Shown: positions 55,031 to 64,000 of the stretch, piece after piece
Position numbering within the stretch: position 1 is the stretch's first letter
Layout of the letters: each line of letters begins with the position of its first letter
Source: Vesta saturnalis
Taxonomy: Eukaryota; Arthropoda; Insecta; Coleoptera; Lampyridae
NCBI GenBank assembly: GCA_036346205.1
Contig: JARFJB010001662.1
Location: 533,501 to 597,500 of the forward strand
Direction of reading: 5' to 3'
DNA length: 64,000 bases
Made by a program: the position numbers and the translations under genes
Notes under the pieces: generated by a model
Told to the model about the DNA's origin: nothing
Database searches by the model: none
What the model saw: the letters and a program-made list of their open reading frames with translations, nothing else

Positions 55031-56092
55031 AGTACAGTGTCCCGATTTCGTTGTTTTTTTAAAGATATCTTTGTTATTATCAAAGATAGAGGTTTGCAGT
55101 TTTTACATGCACGTACTATGTTGACATACATTTTATGGGAAAATCGAAAATTTAGTATCTTCTTTTGTTTTCGACTTATAACCAAACGTTGATATTTCTA
55201 CACTTTCATCAAGGTCTTATACCTCGCTTAATACTATTATACTGATATATTTCGTCAACGGTACTTATATATTGCAAAGTGCCGAATTCAGTTGCGTGCT
55301 TAGAATTTTTGTAGGGGGTGCGGTTTTTTAGTAATAATATAAACTTGCATTTTTTTCAATGGGAATCATAGTTGATTTGGAAACCATCAGGTGCAGTTCT
55401 TTCTTAACTTTTCAAAAATATAAATATAGATACTCCCAAGCCCTTACTGCTTTGGCAGTGTGGAATTACTTAGAAAATCGTTTCCCAAATCATTGGATTG
55501 CAATATTCGGTTTAATGTTATGACCGCCACGATCTCCAGATCTGTCAAGACTGGATTTCTCCACATGGGTTTTTCTGAAAAACATAATTTATTCAAACCG
55601 TCATAATACCGAACCGAATGTTGCAATCCAACGATTTGGGAAACGGTTTTCTATGTAATTCCTCATAGCCAAAGCAATATGGGGTGGGGAACCGTCTTCT
55701 TGACATAAGATTTGGGAGATGTTTTAAAGGAATGTCTATATTTATATTTTTGAAAAGCTAAGAAAGACCTGCGGCGGATGGTTGCCAAGCCAACCATGAA
55801 AAATTGTAAGCGCGCCACTGAATTCGGCACTTTGCAATATACAAGTACCGTTGACGTAATATATCAGTATAATAGTTTTTATTAATCGAGATATAAGACC
55901 TTGAAATAAGAGTAGAAATATTGTCAATATCGACTTTTGGTTATAAGTCGAAAACAAAAGAAGACTTTCCATGATCTCAAAGTCAACAAAGTAGTATGTG
56001 AATGTAAAAACTGCAAACTTTATCTTTGATAATAACAAAGATATCTTTAAAAAACAACTAAAACATCGAAGTCAGGGCACACGGTACTTTAA
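55031..56092. repeat. 1.06-kb palindrome from two head-to-head transposon fragments
   Basis: Left arm 55031-55510 is the imperfect reverse complement of 55610-56092. Matching blocks include ACTTTTCAAAAATATAAATA with AAGCTAAGAAAGA, and GTTTCCCAAATCATTGGATT with its counterpart at 55627. The centre (55511-55609) belongs to one side only. Both arms encode the same transposase segment, so two copies of one element met tail to tail. Confidence 0.75.
55441..55720. pseudogene. DDE transposase C-terminal fragments, in both orientations
   Basis: Plus strand 55450-55600: WNYLENRFPNHWIAIFG and PPRSPDLSRLDFSTWVFLKN. Minus strand 55720-55610: ILCQEDGSPPHIALAMRNYIE then NRFPNRWIATFG. DGxPPH and PPRSPDLxxLDF surround the second and third catalytic residues of a large insect DDE family (usually QQDGAPPH and WPPRSPDLTPLDFFLWG). 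The last catalytic Asp is in SPDLS. The N-terminal part of this family is at 44434-44930. Confidence 0.65.
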
Positions 56093-56171
56093 GCTATTAA
56101 TTTAGATTTGTTAAAGAAACGATCACTCATTTTTTTAATTACCAAAGTTTTTAAATTTGTGATTTTCAACT
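56093..56171. other. Short non-repeated link between palindrome and long arm
   Basis: This 79-bp stretch has no counterpart in the other long arm at the expected place, although its left edge (GGTACTTTAAGC) matches the GCTTGAAGTACC at 62627 in reverse orientation. Confidence 0.4.
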
Positions 56172-58746
56172 ATGCAATGTTCACGTATACGTTTCTGTGC
56201 ATAAGAATAGGGTGAGTTTTAAATAGAACTGGGTCAGTATTAATGAATAGGCGAACACAAATGTTCTTATAACGTTAAAAAAATACCCTCAAAATCTGCA
56301 AGTTATTGCATTAATGCACCTCGCAATACTTTAAAATGCAATAAGTTTATATTACGCCAAAATTTAAATACGACGCTTGATTGATTTAAAAATCAATTAG
56401 TGAAGATTAAAATATAAGGTTGTTACTGTGAAAGTACAAAAATTATTTCGAGATTAATTCGAGAAACATTCATGTAATTTATACTTCACAATGACCAATT
56501 CGATAGTGATCACACGTTGGCACTTTTACACAGTCTGTTGGAGAAATTTACATTGTAAAATAGCATTTATTGTACTATAATGAAATTACAATCAATTAGT
56601 TCATGTCATGTGGCGGCTTACCGTTACATTTAAGGTAAAATTACTCAAAGCTAACCATTATTATACCTTTAATGCTCGATTTAATGGTATTATTTGTAAT
56701 ATAACTCATCCAACAGATTGATTCATATTTGTAAACTGTTGTACACTATTTTCTTGCCCAGAAAGTGTTATACACTGTGTCCGTAAAGTATGGAACAAAT
56801 TAATTTTTTGTTTTGCACTTAAGTTCATTTCTACTTTAAATTAAATCCAAGCAATAATTAAAACATTCACGAATACCATAAATATTGTAGTACTAAACTG
56901 TCACTGAACATCAATAAATTACAAAACAAATAATGACATTACACAAAAAACGACGACTATGTTTTTTTTTTAAATTGATAAGAATTAATTTCTTTCATAT
57001 TCTGTCTGCTAGACCACATGTACCAAACATGTTTGAAAACAGCTCATTTTTATTAATCTAATAATGTAACAAAACATTACAACAAGTATTTTTGATAATA
57101 TTGTTAATTTAACTAATAAAGAATGTTATGCGTTACTTTATGAGCACACACAAAACTATTGTATTTTTGTCCACCCTGTACCAATTGGAATCAACATGTG
57201 ATACATTTTTGGAATCAGCTCAGCTAGAGCAATCCGAAAATTGAAACAAAATGGGGGTGTTCCATTTAAAAAAAATGGCGGTGACGTCATTACTCGAAAG
57301 TAATTCACCCTGTATATTAGATTATTATTTTAAAATACGGTAAATTAAAATCAAAAATCGACGTGTTTCAGGATTATTTCTTAAAATGGTCTGTTTAGCT
57401 AAAAATTAATTTGTTCCATACTTTACGGACACAGTGTATACAGAAACACTACCTAGTACTCACAGTAAAATACTTCAGTTTATTATTATTAAGTAAAAAT
57501 TATTTTTTAAACCGTTTTTAGTCAGTTTTTAGTCAAGCATGCCTTTATACCATTCGCAACATTTTGAGTTTGTCCGTATAAATAAATTACTTGCAATTTT
57601 GTTTATAGTGTTTATAGTTGTAAATGTATTTATAAAAAGTAATTCTTTAAAACTATTTTTGGTAAAGTTTTTATACAGTCGAACATCTTTGACCTGTGAC
57701 ATACATATTGATAGTCTGTGAGCTCTGATTGGTGGCCTGAGGACCAAGTCACGCCCACCACCATTTTCTAGTTTCTGATTGGTCCTTAACTCTCTCGTAA
57801 TCTGGTCTAATTGTTTGTCGTTAAGACCGCTCCCTCTCTGTTTGATTGGTGGCATGAGGCTTTATATTCTGATTGGTTGGCTGATTGTTCGTGCTGTCAT
57901 ATAGCGGTGTATTTTAAAAGGTAAAGGAAGTTCCTGTAGTTGTATGATCATCATCTAGCAATATATTTTGAAAGTTGATGGAAGTTTCCTACATTTGATT
58001 GTCATCGAATAGTATATATTAAAAAGTACGGAAGGATTTCAGTACTTGTCAATGGTGAGAAAATTAAAATCTTGAAATTTGAAATAGTGTTACATTATTT
58101 ATTGTGTTTTAAATTTCCGCATATGTTTTGACATCCTAGGACCATATTGTCATCTCAGTAAATATTTCAAAACTAGTGAAAGATTCCTACAATTATTATT
58201 ATAGAGGGGAACTTGCAATTTGAAGGAGTTATGTTGTCGGACTCTTAATCGACATATTATTTTACGAGTGCTATTTTGGGGTTCCGGCATTTGTTAGCGC
58301 CTTGAGAATTGATGTCCCTTCGATGTCTTGTTTCAGTGAGTTTGGTTGAATTTCCGACATCTTGTTCCCGCGTGTTCTTTGATTTCCTTCATCTTGTCAG
58401 CACCATATTTTTGAATTTTTTCATAGGCTCATTTATAACTGCTGAGGTCCGTCTGGATACAGTTCGTAACAATATTTTGTGCAATTCAAAAGTTACTCAC
58501 CAATACAGGTACAAACTTCAACATCACCTTAACCTGTATAAAACACGCAAGAAAATACAGCAAAGCGACCAAAACATGCAAAAATCAAGTATCAAACAAG
58601 GATACTACGAAACAAGTAACCATCCAAACACCGCACACTAGGAATCAAATAAAAGAGCGTGCAAGGAACATGCGGTCTATCTCTATCTACTTTTTTTCTG
58701 TTTCTCATTACATGGAATAATTTATTATCTTACTCATCTTGCGTTA
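56172..58746 (+). repeat. Left arm of a 5.2-kb inverted repeat
   Basis: It aligns in reverse orientation with 59359-61398 over its whole length, apart from a 664-bp insertion (56773-57436). Shared blocks include CATTAATGCACCTCGCAATACT (56327) with its complement near 61234, and CTGAGGTCCGTCTGGATACAG (58441) with its complement near 59650. A short exchange around GATGTCTTGTTTCAGTGAG shows open text in both arms, but no family was recognised. Confidence 0.75.
56773..57436. mobile_element. Mariner-type MITE with TA duplication and 37-bp inverted ends
   Basis: Ends CACTGTGTCCGTAAAGTATG (56773) and its reverse complement (to 57436) continue as inverted repeats for about 37 bp. TA stands at 56771-56772 and 57437-57438. 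The other arm of the inverted repeat has GTGTTATATACAG at about 60691-60703, which is the site with a single TA: the empty site is directly visible. Inner text shows no transposase. Confidence 0.9.
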
Positions 58747-59358
58747 GAAATACACGTATTGCGTTCGTGCAGCACACATGCATGCACGCGCACTCACACC
58801 GGTGAATCACACTCATCCCTAGTTTATATCTGTTTGGAATGAGCGTGACCTACCAGTAGGCCACACTTGTGTTTACAACAACTTGTTGATGACCAGATGA
58901 GAAACATCGTTTATTTTATCACAATAAGTCTTGATATAAACAGATCGTATAAATTCGAGATAATAATAACTCACATACGTTTTTCGGTAAAAGGTTGAAG
59001 GCACATTGTAGGTTGTCTATGACAGTCCACGAACCATAAGTCTTTCTCGCTTTTTTCATTGTCCCTCTTCTTTCTTACTGAGTTTTGTGGTAGTACAAAT
59101 GGCATGTTTTTCTACATTCCTTTACTTTACCCTCATACCCTTCTAGCTTGTGTACTTGAGGCTTATAGTGTTCATACGTTCCTAATGCAGGTTGGATTTC
59201 TTCTTCGTTTGTATCTATTGTTGCACCAGCCATAAGAATCTCACAAATACCTTCTTGTCAACAAAATTAACCCTTTAAATATCAACGTTTAGATGTGGAT
59301 AATTTAACCTCGAGAAATAACTTGTGATCCAATAAGTGAAAGTTGCTAATTGTGCTGC
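58747..59358. other. Spacer (loop) of the inverted repeat
   Basis: About 0.6 kb not shared by the arms. It holds a GCATGCACGCGCACTCACAC-like tract (58780) and a small open frame on the minus strand (59233-59075), listed separately. It is the only part of 56-61 kb without an inverted partner. Confidence 0.6.
59075..59233 (-). CDS. Small unrecognised open frame (52 codons) in the spacer
   Basis: ATG at 59233, stop TAA at 59077. The product starts MAGATIDTNEEEIQPALG, then a charged part and C-x3-C near the end (KECRKTCHLYY). The composition (mixed, few low-complexity runs) is not obviously random, but I recognise no family and there is no promoter evidence. It could be a small host gene, an exon or chance. 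Its place in the only single-copy stretch of the inverted repeat is why it is listed. Confidence 0.25.
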   Translation of the reverse strand: MAGATIDTNEEEIQPALGTYEHYKPQVHKLEGYEGKVKECRKTCHLYYHKTQ

Positions 59359-61398
59359 AACGCGAGACGAGTAAGATAGTGAATTATCCCATGTAATGAG
59401 AGACAGAAAAAAAGAAGCAGAGAGATTGCATGTTTTATACTTTCACGCTTTGTGTTAGACTTTTACTTGATTCCTGGTCTGCGGTGCTTGGGTGGTTACT
59501 TGTTTCGTAGTATCCTTGCTTGATACTTGATTTTGCACGTTTTGGTCGTTATGATGTATTTTCTTGCGTGTTTTGTACAAGTTAAGGTGATTTTGAAGTT
59601 CGTAGCTGTACGCTGAGTAAATTTAGAATTGGACAAAATTTTGTTTCGAACTGTATCCAGACGGACCTCAGCAGTTATAATGGGACCACGAAAACATCCA
59701 AAAAGATAGTGCTGACAAGATGAAGGATATCAACGGACAAGCGGAAACAAGATGTCGGAAATCTAACAAAACTCACTGAAACAAGACATCGAAGGGACAT
59801 AAACTCACATAGCGCTAACAAATGCCGGAAAACCAAAAATGCACGCGTAAAATAGTATATCGAAACAACAAAAAGGGCACACGGACATAACAAGCTGGCG
59901 GTAACAAGATATCGGAAAGCCCAAAATGCACGCGGAAACAAGAGGGCGCAAACATGAAAACCAAAAAAATACAGTAAAACAAGATTGCGTAAACAAGTAA
60001 TGTCCTGCAATGGTATTAACGGTCCGACAACACAACCCCTTCCAATTTCAAGTTATAATAATAATTGTAGGAATCTTTTCACTAGTTTCAAAATACTCAA
60101 TGAGATGATATGACTCGAATCTTTCAGTACTTTTTAAAATACCCTATTGGATGACAATCAAATAAAGGGAATTTCCATCAACTTTCAAACTATATTGCTA
60201 GATGATGAGCATACAATTACAGGAACTCCCTTTACCTTATAAATTACATCGCTATATGACAACTTGAACCATCAGTCAACTAGTCAGAATCAAATCAAAC
60301 ATGGCTGGAGCGGTGTTGAACTCAAACGATTAGACCTCCAACCAGAAAACGAGAGACTTAAGGACCAATCAGAACTAGAGACTAGTGGTGGGCGTAACTT
60401 GCTACTCAAGCCACCAATCAGAGCTCACAGACTATCAATATGTATGCTACAGATCAGACATACTCGAAAACCTTTTTCTACCAAAAATAGTTTTAAAGTA
60501 TTAGTTTTTATAAATACATTTACAATATAAACACTGTAAACCAAATTGCAAGTAATTTATTTATAAGGCCAAACTTAAAGTATTGTGAATGGTATACAAG
60601 TATGCTATCGTAGCTGACTAAAAACGGTTTAAAAAATAATTTTTACTTTAATAATAAACTGAAGTATTTTACTATGAGTGCTAATTAGTATTTCTGTATA
60701 TAACACTTTCTGGGCAAGAAAATAGTGACATGCACAAATATGAATCAAGATGTTAAATGAGTTATATTTATATGTTTTGATTTGTAACTATACGCGTTTA
60801 CATTTTTTTTTTACTTACGAGAAGTTACAAACATTACCATTAAATCGAGCATTAAACGTATAATAATGACTAGGTTTTGAGTAATTATACCTTAATTGTA
60901 AGGATCCCCTAAGCAAAATACAATGAGCCGCCTTTGGACATGAACTAATTGATGGTGATTTCATTAAACTACAATAAATAATATTTTACAATGTAGATTT
61001 TCTCCAACAGACAGTGTAAAAGTGCCAACGTGTGATCACTATCGAATTGGTCATTGTCAAGTATAAATTACATGTATGTTTCTCGAATTAATCTCGAAAT
61101 AATTTTTATACTTTCATAGTAACAACCATATATTTTAATTTTCACTAATTGATTTTTAAATCAATAAAGTGTCGTATTTAAATTTTCGCGTAATATAAAC
61201 TTAGGCATACTTTTATTGCATTATTGCATGTTAAGTATTGCGAGTTGCATTAATGCAATAACTTGTAGATTTTGCAGTATTTTTTTAACGTTATAAGAAC
61301 ATTAGTGCTCTCTCATTCATAAGTACTGACCCAATTCTATTTAAAACTGACTTATACTCAGCACAGAAACTTATACGTGAACATTGCATAGTTCTAAA
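59359..61398 (-). repeat. Right arm of the 5.2-kb inverted repeat
   Basis: Reverse-oriented match of 56172-58746 without the MITE. It contains the uninterrupted insertion site (GTGTTATATACAG in reverse) and therefore shows the state before the MITE jump. Both arms carry about the same small indels relative to each other, so the duplication is old. Confidence 0.75.
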
Positions 61399-62549
61399 AT
61401 AGTAGATGAATTCTGGTGCATTACATGACTTTCTTGCAAAATACTAAAAAATGTATGCGGTATTTTTATATCTTTTAAATATTTAATGAAAACCAAAAAC
61501 TGACTGACTGACCCCTCCAAGACATCCAGATATCATGGCCGACCTTGACGAAACTTGGCCAAAAGTTGTAAAATGAGCTAATAAGCGATTTAGCGATAAT
61601 GAAAAAAAAGTCGCTTGCATAACCTTCTATGCCTAAATATGGATATGTAGGTTGAAAGTTAAAAATAGATATCTCGCGTATCTTTCAAGATAACTATCGA
61701 CTGTTTCATATCATTTTAAAGAAAATTTCGCTGCCTTTCAAATAATACGAGGAATGTTTTGAATTTCCGGAAAAACTGCAAGTAGTGTTCTCATCAGGGT
61801 AATATCATTTCATTAGCGCAAATGAACAAAGTTTATTTCCAAAATCCTAAGTTTGTAACCAAAACAGTTAGAAAGTTATAACAATACCTATATTAAATAT
61901 TTGAAAATTGATATCTCCTATACTAGTAGCTTTAGAAGAAGCAAGTTAGTTGCATTCATAAGAGTGACCGGTTGCCTACAAAATATAAAAAACAAAAAAA
62001 ATGCTTAGACAGATTTTTGAATACATCAATTTCGAATAATTCCTTACGTTTGACCCCTTAAATTTATATCATAATTTATTACATAAAGAAATCTCTTTAA
62101 AGAACGTTTATTAAACTACGCATATCTATTTCCAATTCTTTCATATCTTGAACGGTATCGGAAATATAAATGTCTACAAAAAAAAAAATGTATGATGTGT
62201 CTGTAACTGCGGCCATATTCAATTTCGAAAGTTTTAAAAAATTGCAAAAATTGCATGCAATTGAAAACTTGCCCCCAAAATTACACCATTATTTTCACCC
62301 TCTGTATAACTATTGCGTTTAAAAGCTTGTTTTGTCGACATAATTGTCTCGTAGGCCTTCATTTCAAATTTCATCAAAATCGTCCGTATAGTTTTGGCTG
62401 CCAAGGGACCACAGACACACATACACACAAACCCACACAAACACACACATGCACGCACGTCCGCCCGCCCGCCCGCACGTACGCACGCAGACACACCCGC
62501 CCGCCCGCACGCACGGACGTACGCACGCACGCACGCCTGCACGCACGCA

Positions 62550-62609
<60 letters not shown>

Positions 62610-62626
62610 GAAAGTAAAAATTATTA
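61399..62626. repeat. Non-coding interspersed repeat inserted in the right side of the palindrome region
   Basis: About 1.2 kb separate the right arm (to 61398) from the 62627 block, whereas on the left the corresponding pieces are only 79 bp apart. The text starts near ACTGACTGACTGACCCCTCC (61499) and ends in simple repeats; it resembles a common repeat with long A/T-rich consensus. No coding sense. Confidence 0.5.
62440..62608. repeat. Simple repeat: CGCAC/CCGCC-rich then (CA)n
   Basis: A GC-rich mix of CCCGC, ACGC and ACGT units (62440-62548) passes into about 29 CA units (62551-62608). The open frames across it (Cys-Val or Thr-His runs) are products of the repeat. Confidence 0.95.
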
Positions 62627-62809
62627 GCTTGAAGTACCGTGTGTCTCGACTACGTTGTTTTAGTTGCTTTTTAAAGGTATCTTTGTTATCAAAGATAAAA
62701 GTTTGTGGTTTTTACATTCACGTACTACTTTGTTACGTAACCTAGATTTCATGGGAAAATTGAAAATTTAGTATCTTCTTTTGTTTCCGACTTATAGCTA
62801 AACGTCGAT
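62627..62809. repeat. Third copy of the palindrome unit
   Basis: It matches 55031-55220 in direct and 56092-55900 in reverse orientation (TTTTTAAAGGTATCTTTGTT, TTTAGTATCTTCTTTTGTTT). It is cut exactly at 62809 by the Polinton terminus. It extends the inverted-repeat relation of 56.1 kb outward. Confidence 0.75.
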
Positions 62810-63089
62810 AGTAGAAGAGGGGCACCTCACCTTTCACTTTGTTTTCGGAGAGCATTTTCAACCCATGATTTTCACCTTAATTTGGTTGTATTAAGAACCT
62901 TCTTTATGGCTTCTTTTCGGAGGCCATTTTCAGCCTTTGATGGAGTTTTCATACTAATTAGAGCCCTTTTGGTTTTGTTAAGAACTTTTTGTCAGTTCAC
63001 ACCTATGGCTTCTTTTCCCTGATTACGGCCTCTTTGGTAGTTTAGCCCCTGGAAGGTAGGAAAATGCGTGCGCATACAATGTTCTAATA

Positions 63090-63430
63090 AGGGGCCCTAA
63101 TGCTAACTTGTAAGGCATGTGTAGATCTTCAAAACTTGTTCTCAAACCTTCGCCCCCTGTCCCGGCCCCTAGTTGGAAATGGTATGGGGCCCTAACCTTA
63201 TAAGACAGGTGCAGAAACTAGCTCTTGGGACTTGGCCCCTATCGTGGCCCCCTTGATGCAATGGTATGTAACCTAATCTTGCAGTTGTAGGCCTTCGCCC
63301 CCGTCATAAAGAATTTGTATTCTAATAACATGGCCCTAGCCTTGTAAGACAGGACTTGTATCAGGCTCTGCGCCCCGGCTCCCTTGTTGCGAAACTTGAA
63401 TTTGCTGGTTGGGCCCTCTAGTGGTGTATA
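63090..63430. repeat. Degenerate tandem repeat, units of about 100-120 bp
   Basis: Units share GGGGCCCTAA(C)CTTATAAGACAGG-like text and GACTTGGCCCC/TTCGCCCCC at about 63090, 63192 and 63330. It lies in the Polinton terminal region, so it is a subterminal repeat. No coding sense. Confidence 0.6.
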
Positions 63431-63535
63431 GACTAATGAACATTTTCTGTAGTAGAAGCTGATCATGCACACGTCTCTCTCTTGTTACGGAACTCTTAAT
63501 TAAAACAATTAAAGTACTAAAAACGTTTTTATTTA

Positions 63536-63997
63536 TCAGAGTAGAATGGTTGAAAAACAAACATTATACAGTAACTGGATTATTTCATCATTTATAACTA
63601 AACATGTAGTGAAAAACTTATATACAAAATCAAGCATTGGCAAATTATTTATTCTAAAATACAAAAACATTATCGTATAAAGTCGACACACATCCGAATA
63701 GTAATCCTGCAGTATTGTTTTGTTGTAGCGGAACCATCTAGAATTCTTCTCAAGGAAACGTAAATGATAGCCTAGCGGGGGTCGGCCAAAGGAATAAAAA
63801 TATTCCCCATTACCATTCTCGTCAATATAGATAGCAGTCCAATGCTGACCTGGTTTGTTTGCTCGATCTGTGTTTACAATAATTGCACAAGGTCTAGGTG
63901 CGTGTCGCGGCAGCTGATTAGAAGCACATACAAGTCGAAACACATTCTTGTGACTGGGGATGGATTTCAAATATTTCAGCACTTGCACCGCATACAT
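63536..63997 (-). pseudogene. Polinton adenain-like cysteine protease relic (partial at window edge)
   Basis: The minus-strand 153-codon frame has PGQHWTAIYIDENGNGEYF, where His of HW is the catalytic His of adenain-type (C5-like) proteases; then FGRPPLGYHLRFLE and DYYSDVCRLYTIMFLYF with the Cys. The acidic residue expected at YF(D/E)SFG is Tyr (YFYSFG), and the Gly after the catalytic Cys is Arg. Normal Polinton proteases mature the capsid. The two substitutions and the extra C-terminal text suggest decay. The start at 63997 may be internal, since the frame runs to the window edge. Confidence 0.75.
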
Positions 63998-64000
63998 CTT

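Larger units (their letters stand above)
62810..64000. mobile_element. Left end of a second Polinton/Maverick
   Basis: The terminus AGTAGAAGAGGGGCACCTCA (62810) is nearly the same as the inverted end at 36851 of the first Polinton. GGCCCTAA-containing degenerate repeats and an adenain-like protease gene (minus strand, 63997-63536) follow. The element continues outside the window. Confidence 0.65.

Noticed and set aside
62234..62745. Several open frames with Cys-Val or Thr-His runs
   Set aside because: They come from the (CA)n and CGCAC simple repeats read in different frames.
54563..62809. Search for the missing C1 catalytic exons of the adenylyl cyclase
   Set aside because: No C1 signature was found on the minus strand; the region is inverted repeats, so the exons are probably beyond 64000.
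63239..63560. Two overlapping minus-strand frames near the Polinton end
   Set aside because: They lie in the GGCCCTAA-type subterminal tandem repeat and overlap each other in different frames.

Overview
The window looks like arthropod nuclear DNA, most likely from an insect. It is AT-rich, it carries one multi-exon host gene with GT-AG introns (a class III-type membrane adenylyl cyclase), and nearly everything else is transposable-element material of kinds typical of insect genomes: Ty3/gypsy, BEL/Pao, CR1/Jockey-group LINEs, Penelope, piggyBac, pogo-like, other DDE transposase relics, Polinton/Maverick and MITEs. I cannot name the species.

Region 1 (1-16.4 kb). A plus-strand gypsy relic (nucleocapsid, protease, start of RT) is followed by a degenerate minus-strand gypsy element with partial LTR copies at 2568 and 8348. 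Next come a decayed plus-strand envelope-like gene (9.4-10.9 kb) and a decayed plus-strand BEL/Pao element (11.7-16.2 kb). Two tRNA-like SINE-type fragments lie at 1827 and 11654.

Region 2 (16.4-30.1 kb). After a hairpin repeat and non-coding repeat DNA comes a nested stack. A minus-strand CR1-like LINE (about 18.24-28.9 kb) was split by a plus-strand LINE (19.07-21.51 kb) and by a BEL element with two 311/312-bp LTRs and a GGTAT target duplication (21.91-26.96 kb). The BEL element lacks its integrase core although its LTRs are almost identical. A pogo-like transposase relic follows.

Region 3 (30.5-36.9 kb). A Polinton/Maverick remnant is organised as a large palindrome. The C-terminal two thirds of its protein-primed DNA polymerase, and the terminal region beyond it, occur twice in opposite orientation around a 1.57-kb loop carrying the polymerase N-terminus. 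One element terminus is visible at 36851. A second Polinton starts at 62810 with the same terminal motif and runs off the window; it carries an adenain-like protease relic.

Region 4 (37-54.6 kb). A Penelope relic, a MITE and a LINE scrap lie downstream of the host gene. The gene (minus strand, 54562 to 40266) shows 12 exons that encode the end of the C1 region, six membrane helices and the whole C2 catalytic domain. Eight introns are small (about 47-65 bp). The ninth is 9.9 kb longer than the next feature of the gene would need: about 11.9 kb, filled with a gypsy gag relic, a DDE transposase relic, a Penelope endonuclease domain, a Jockey-type LINE with target duplication, a TTAA-flanked piggyBac copy, MITE-like hairpins and three (TA)n tracts.

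Region 5 (54.6-62.8 kb). No exon was recognised. The DNA is dominated by inverted repeats: a 1.06-kb palindrome built from two head-to-head transposon fragments, and a pair of about 2-kb arms around a 0.6-kb spacer. One arm contains a 664-bp mariner-type MITE whose intact empty site survives in the other arm.

I did not find an operon-like or defence-like new system. The most unusual structures are the snap-back Polinton, the integrase-deleted BEL with near-identical LTRs, and the paired palindromes of region 5.
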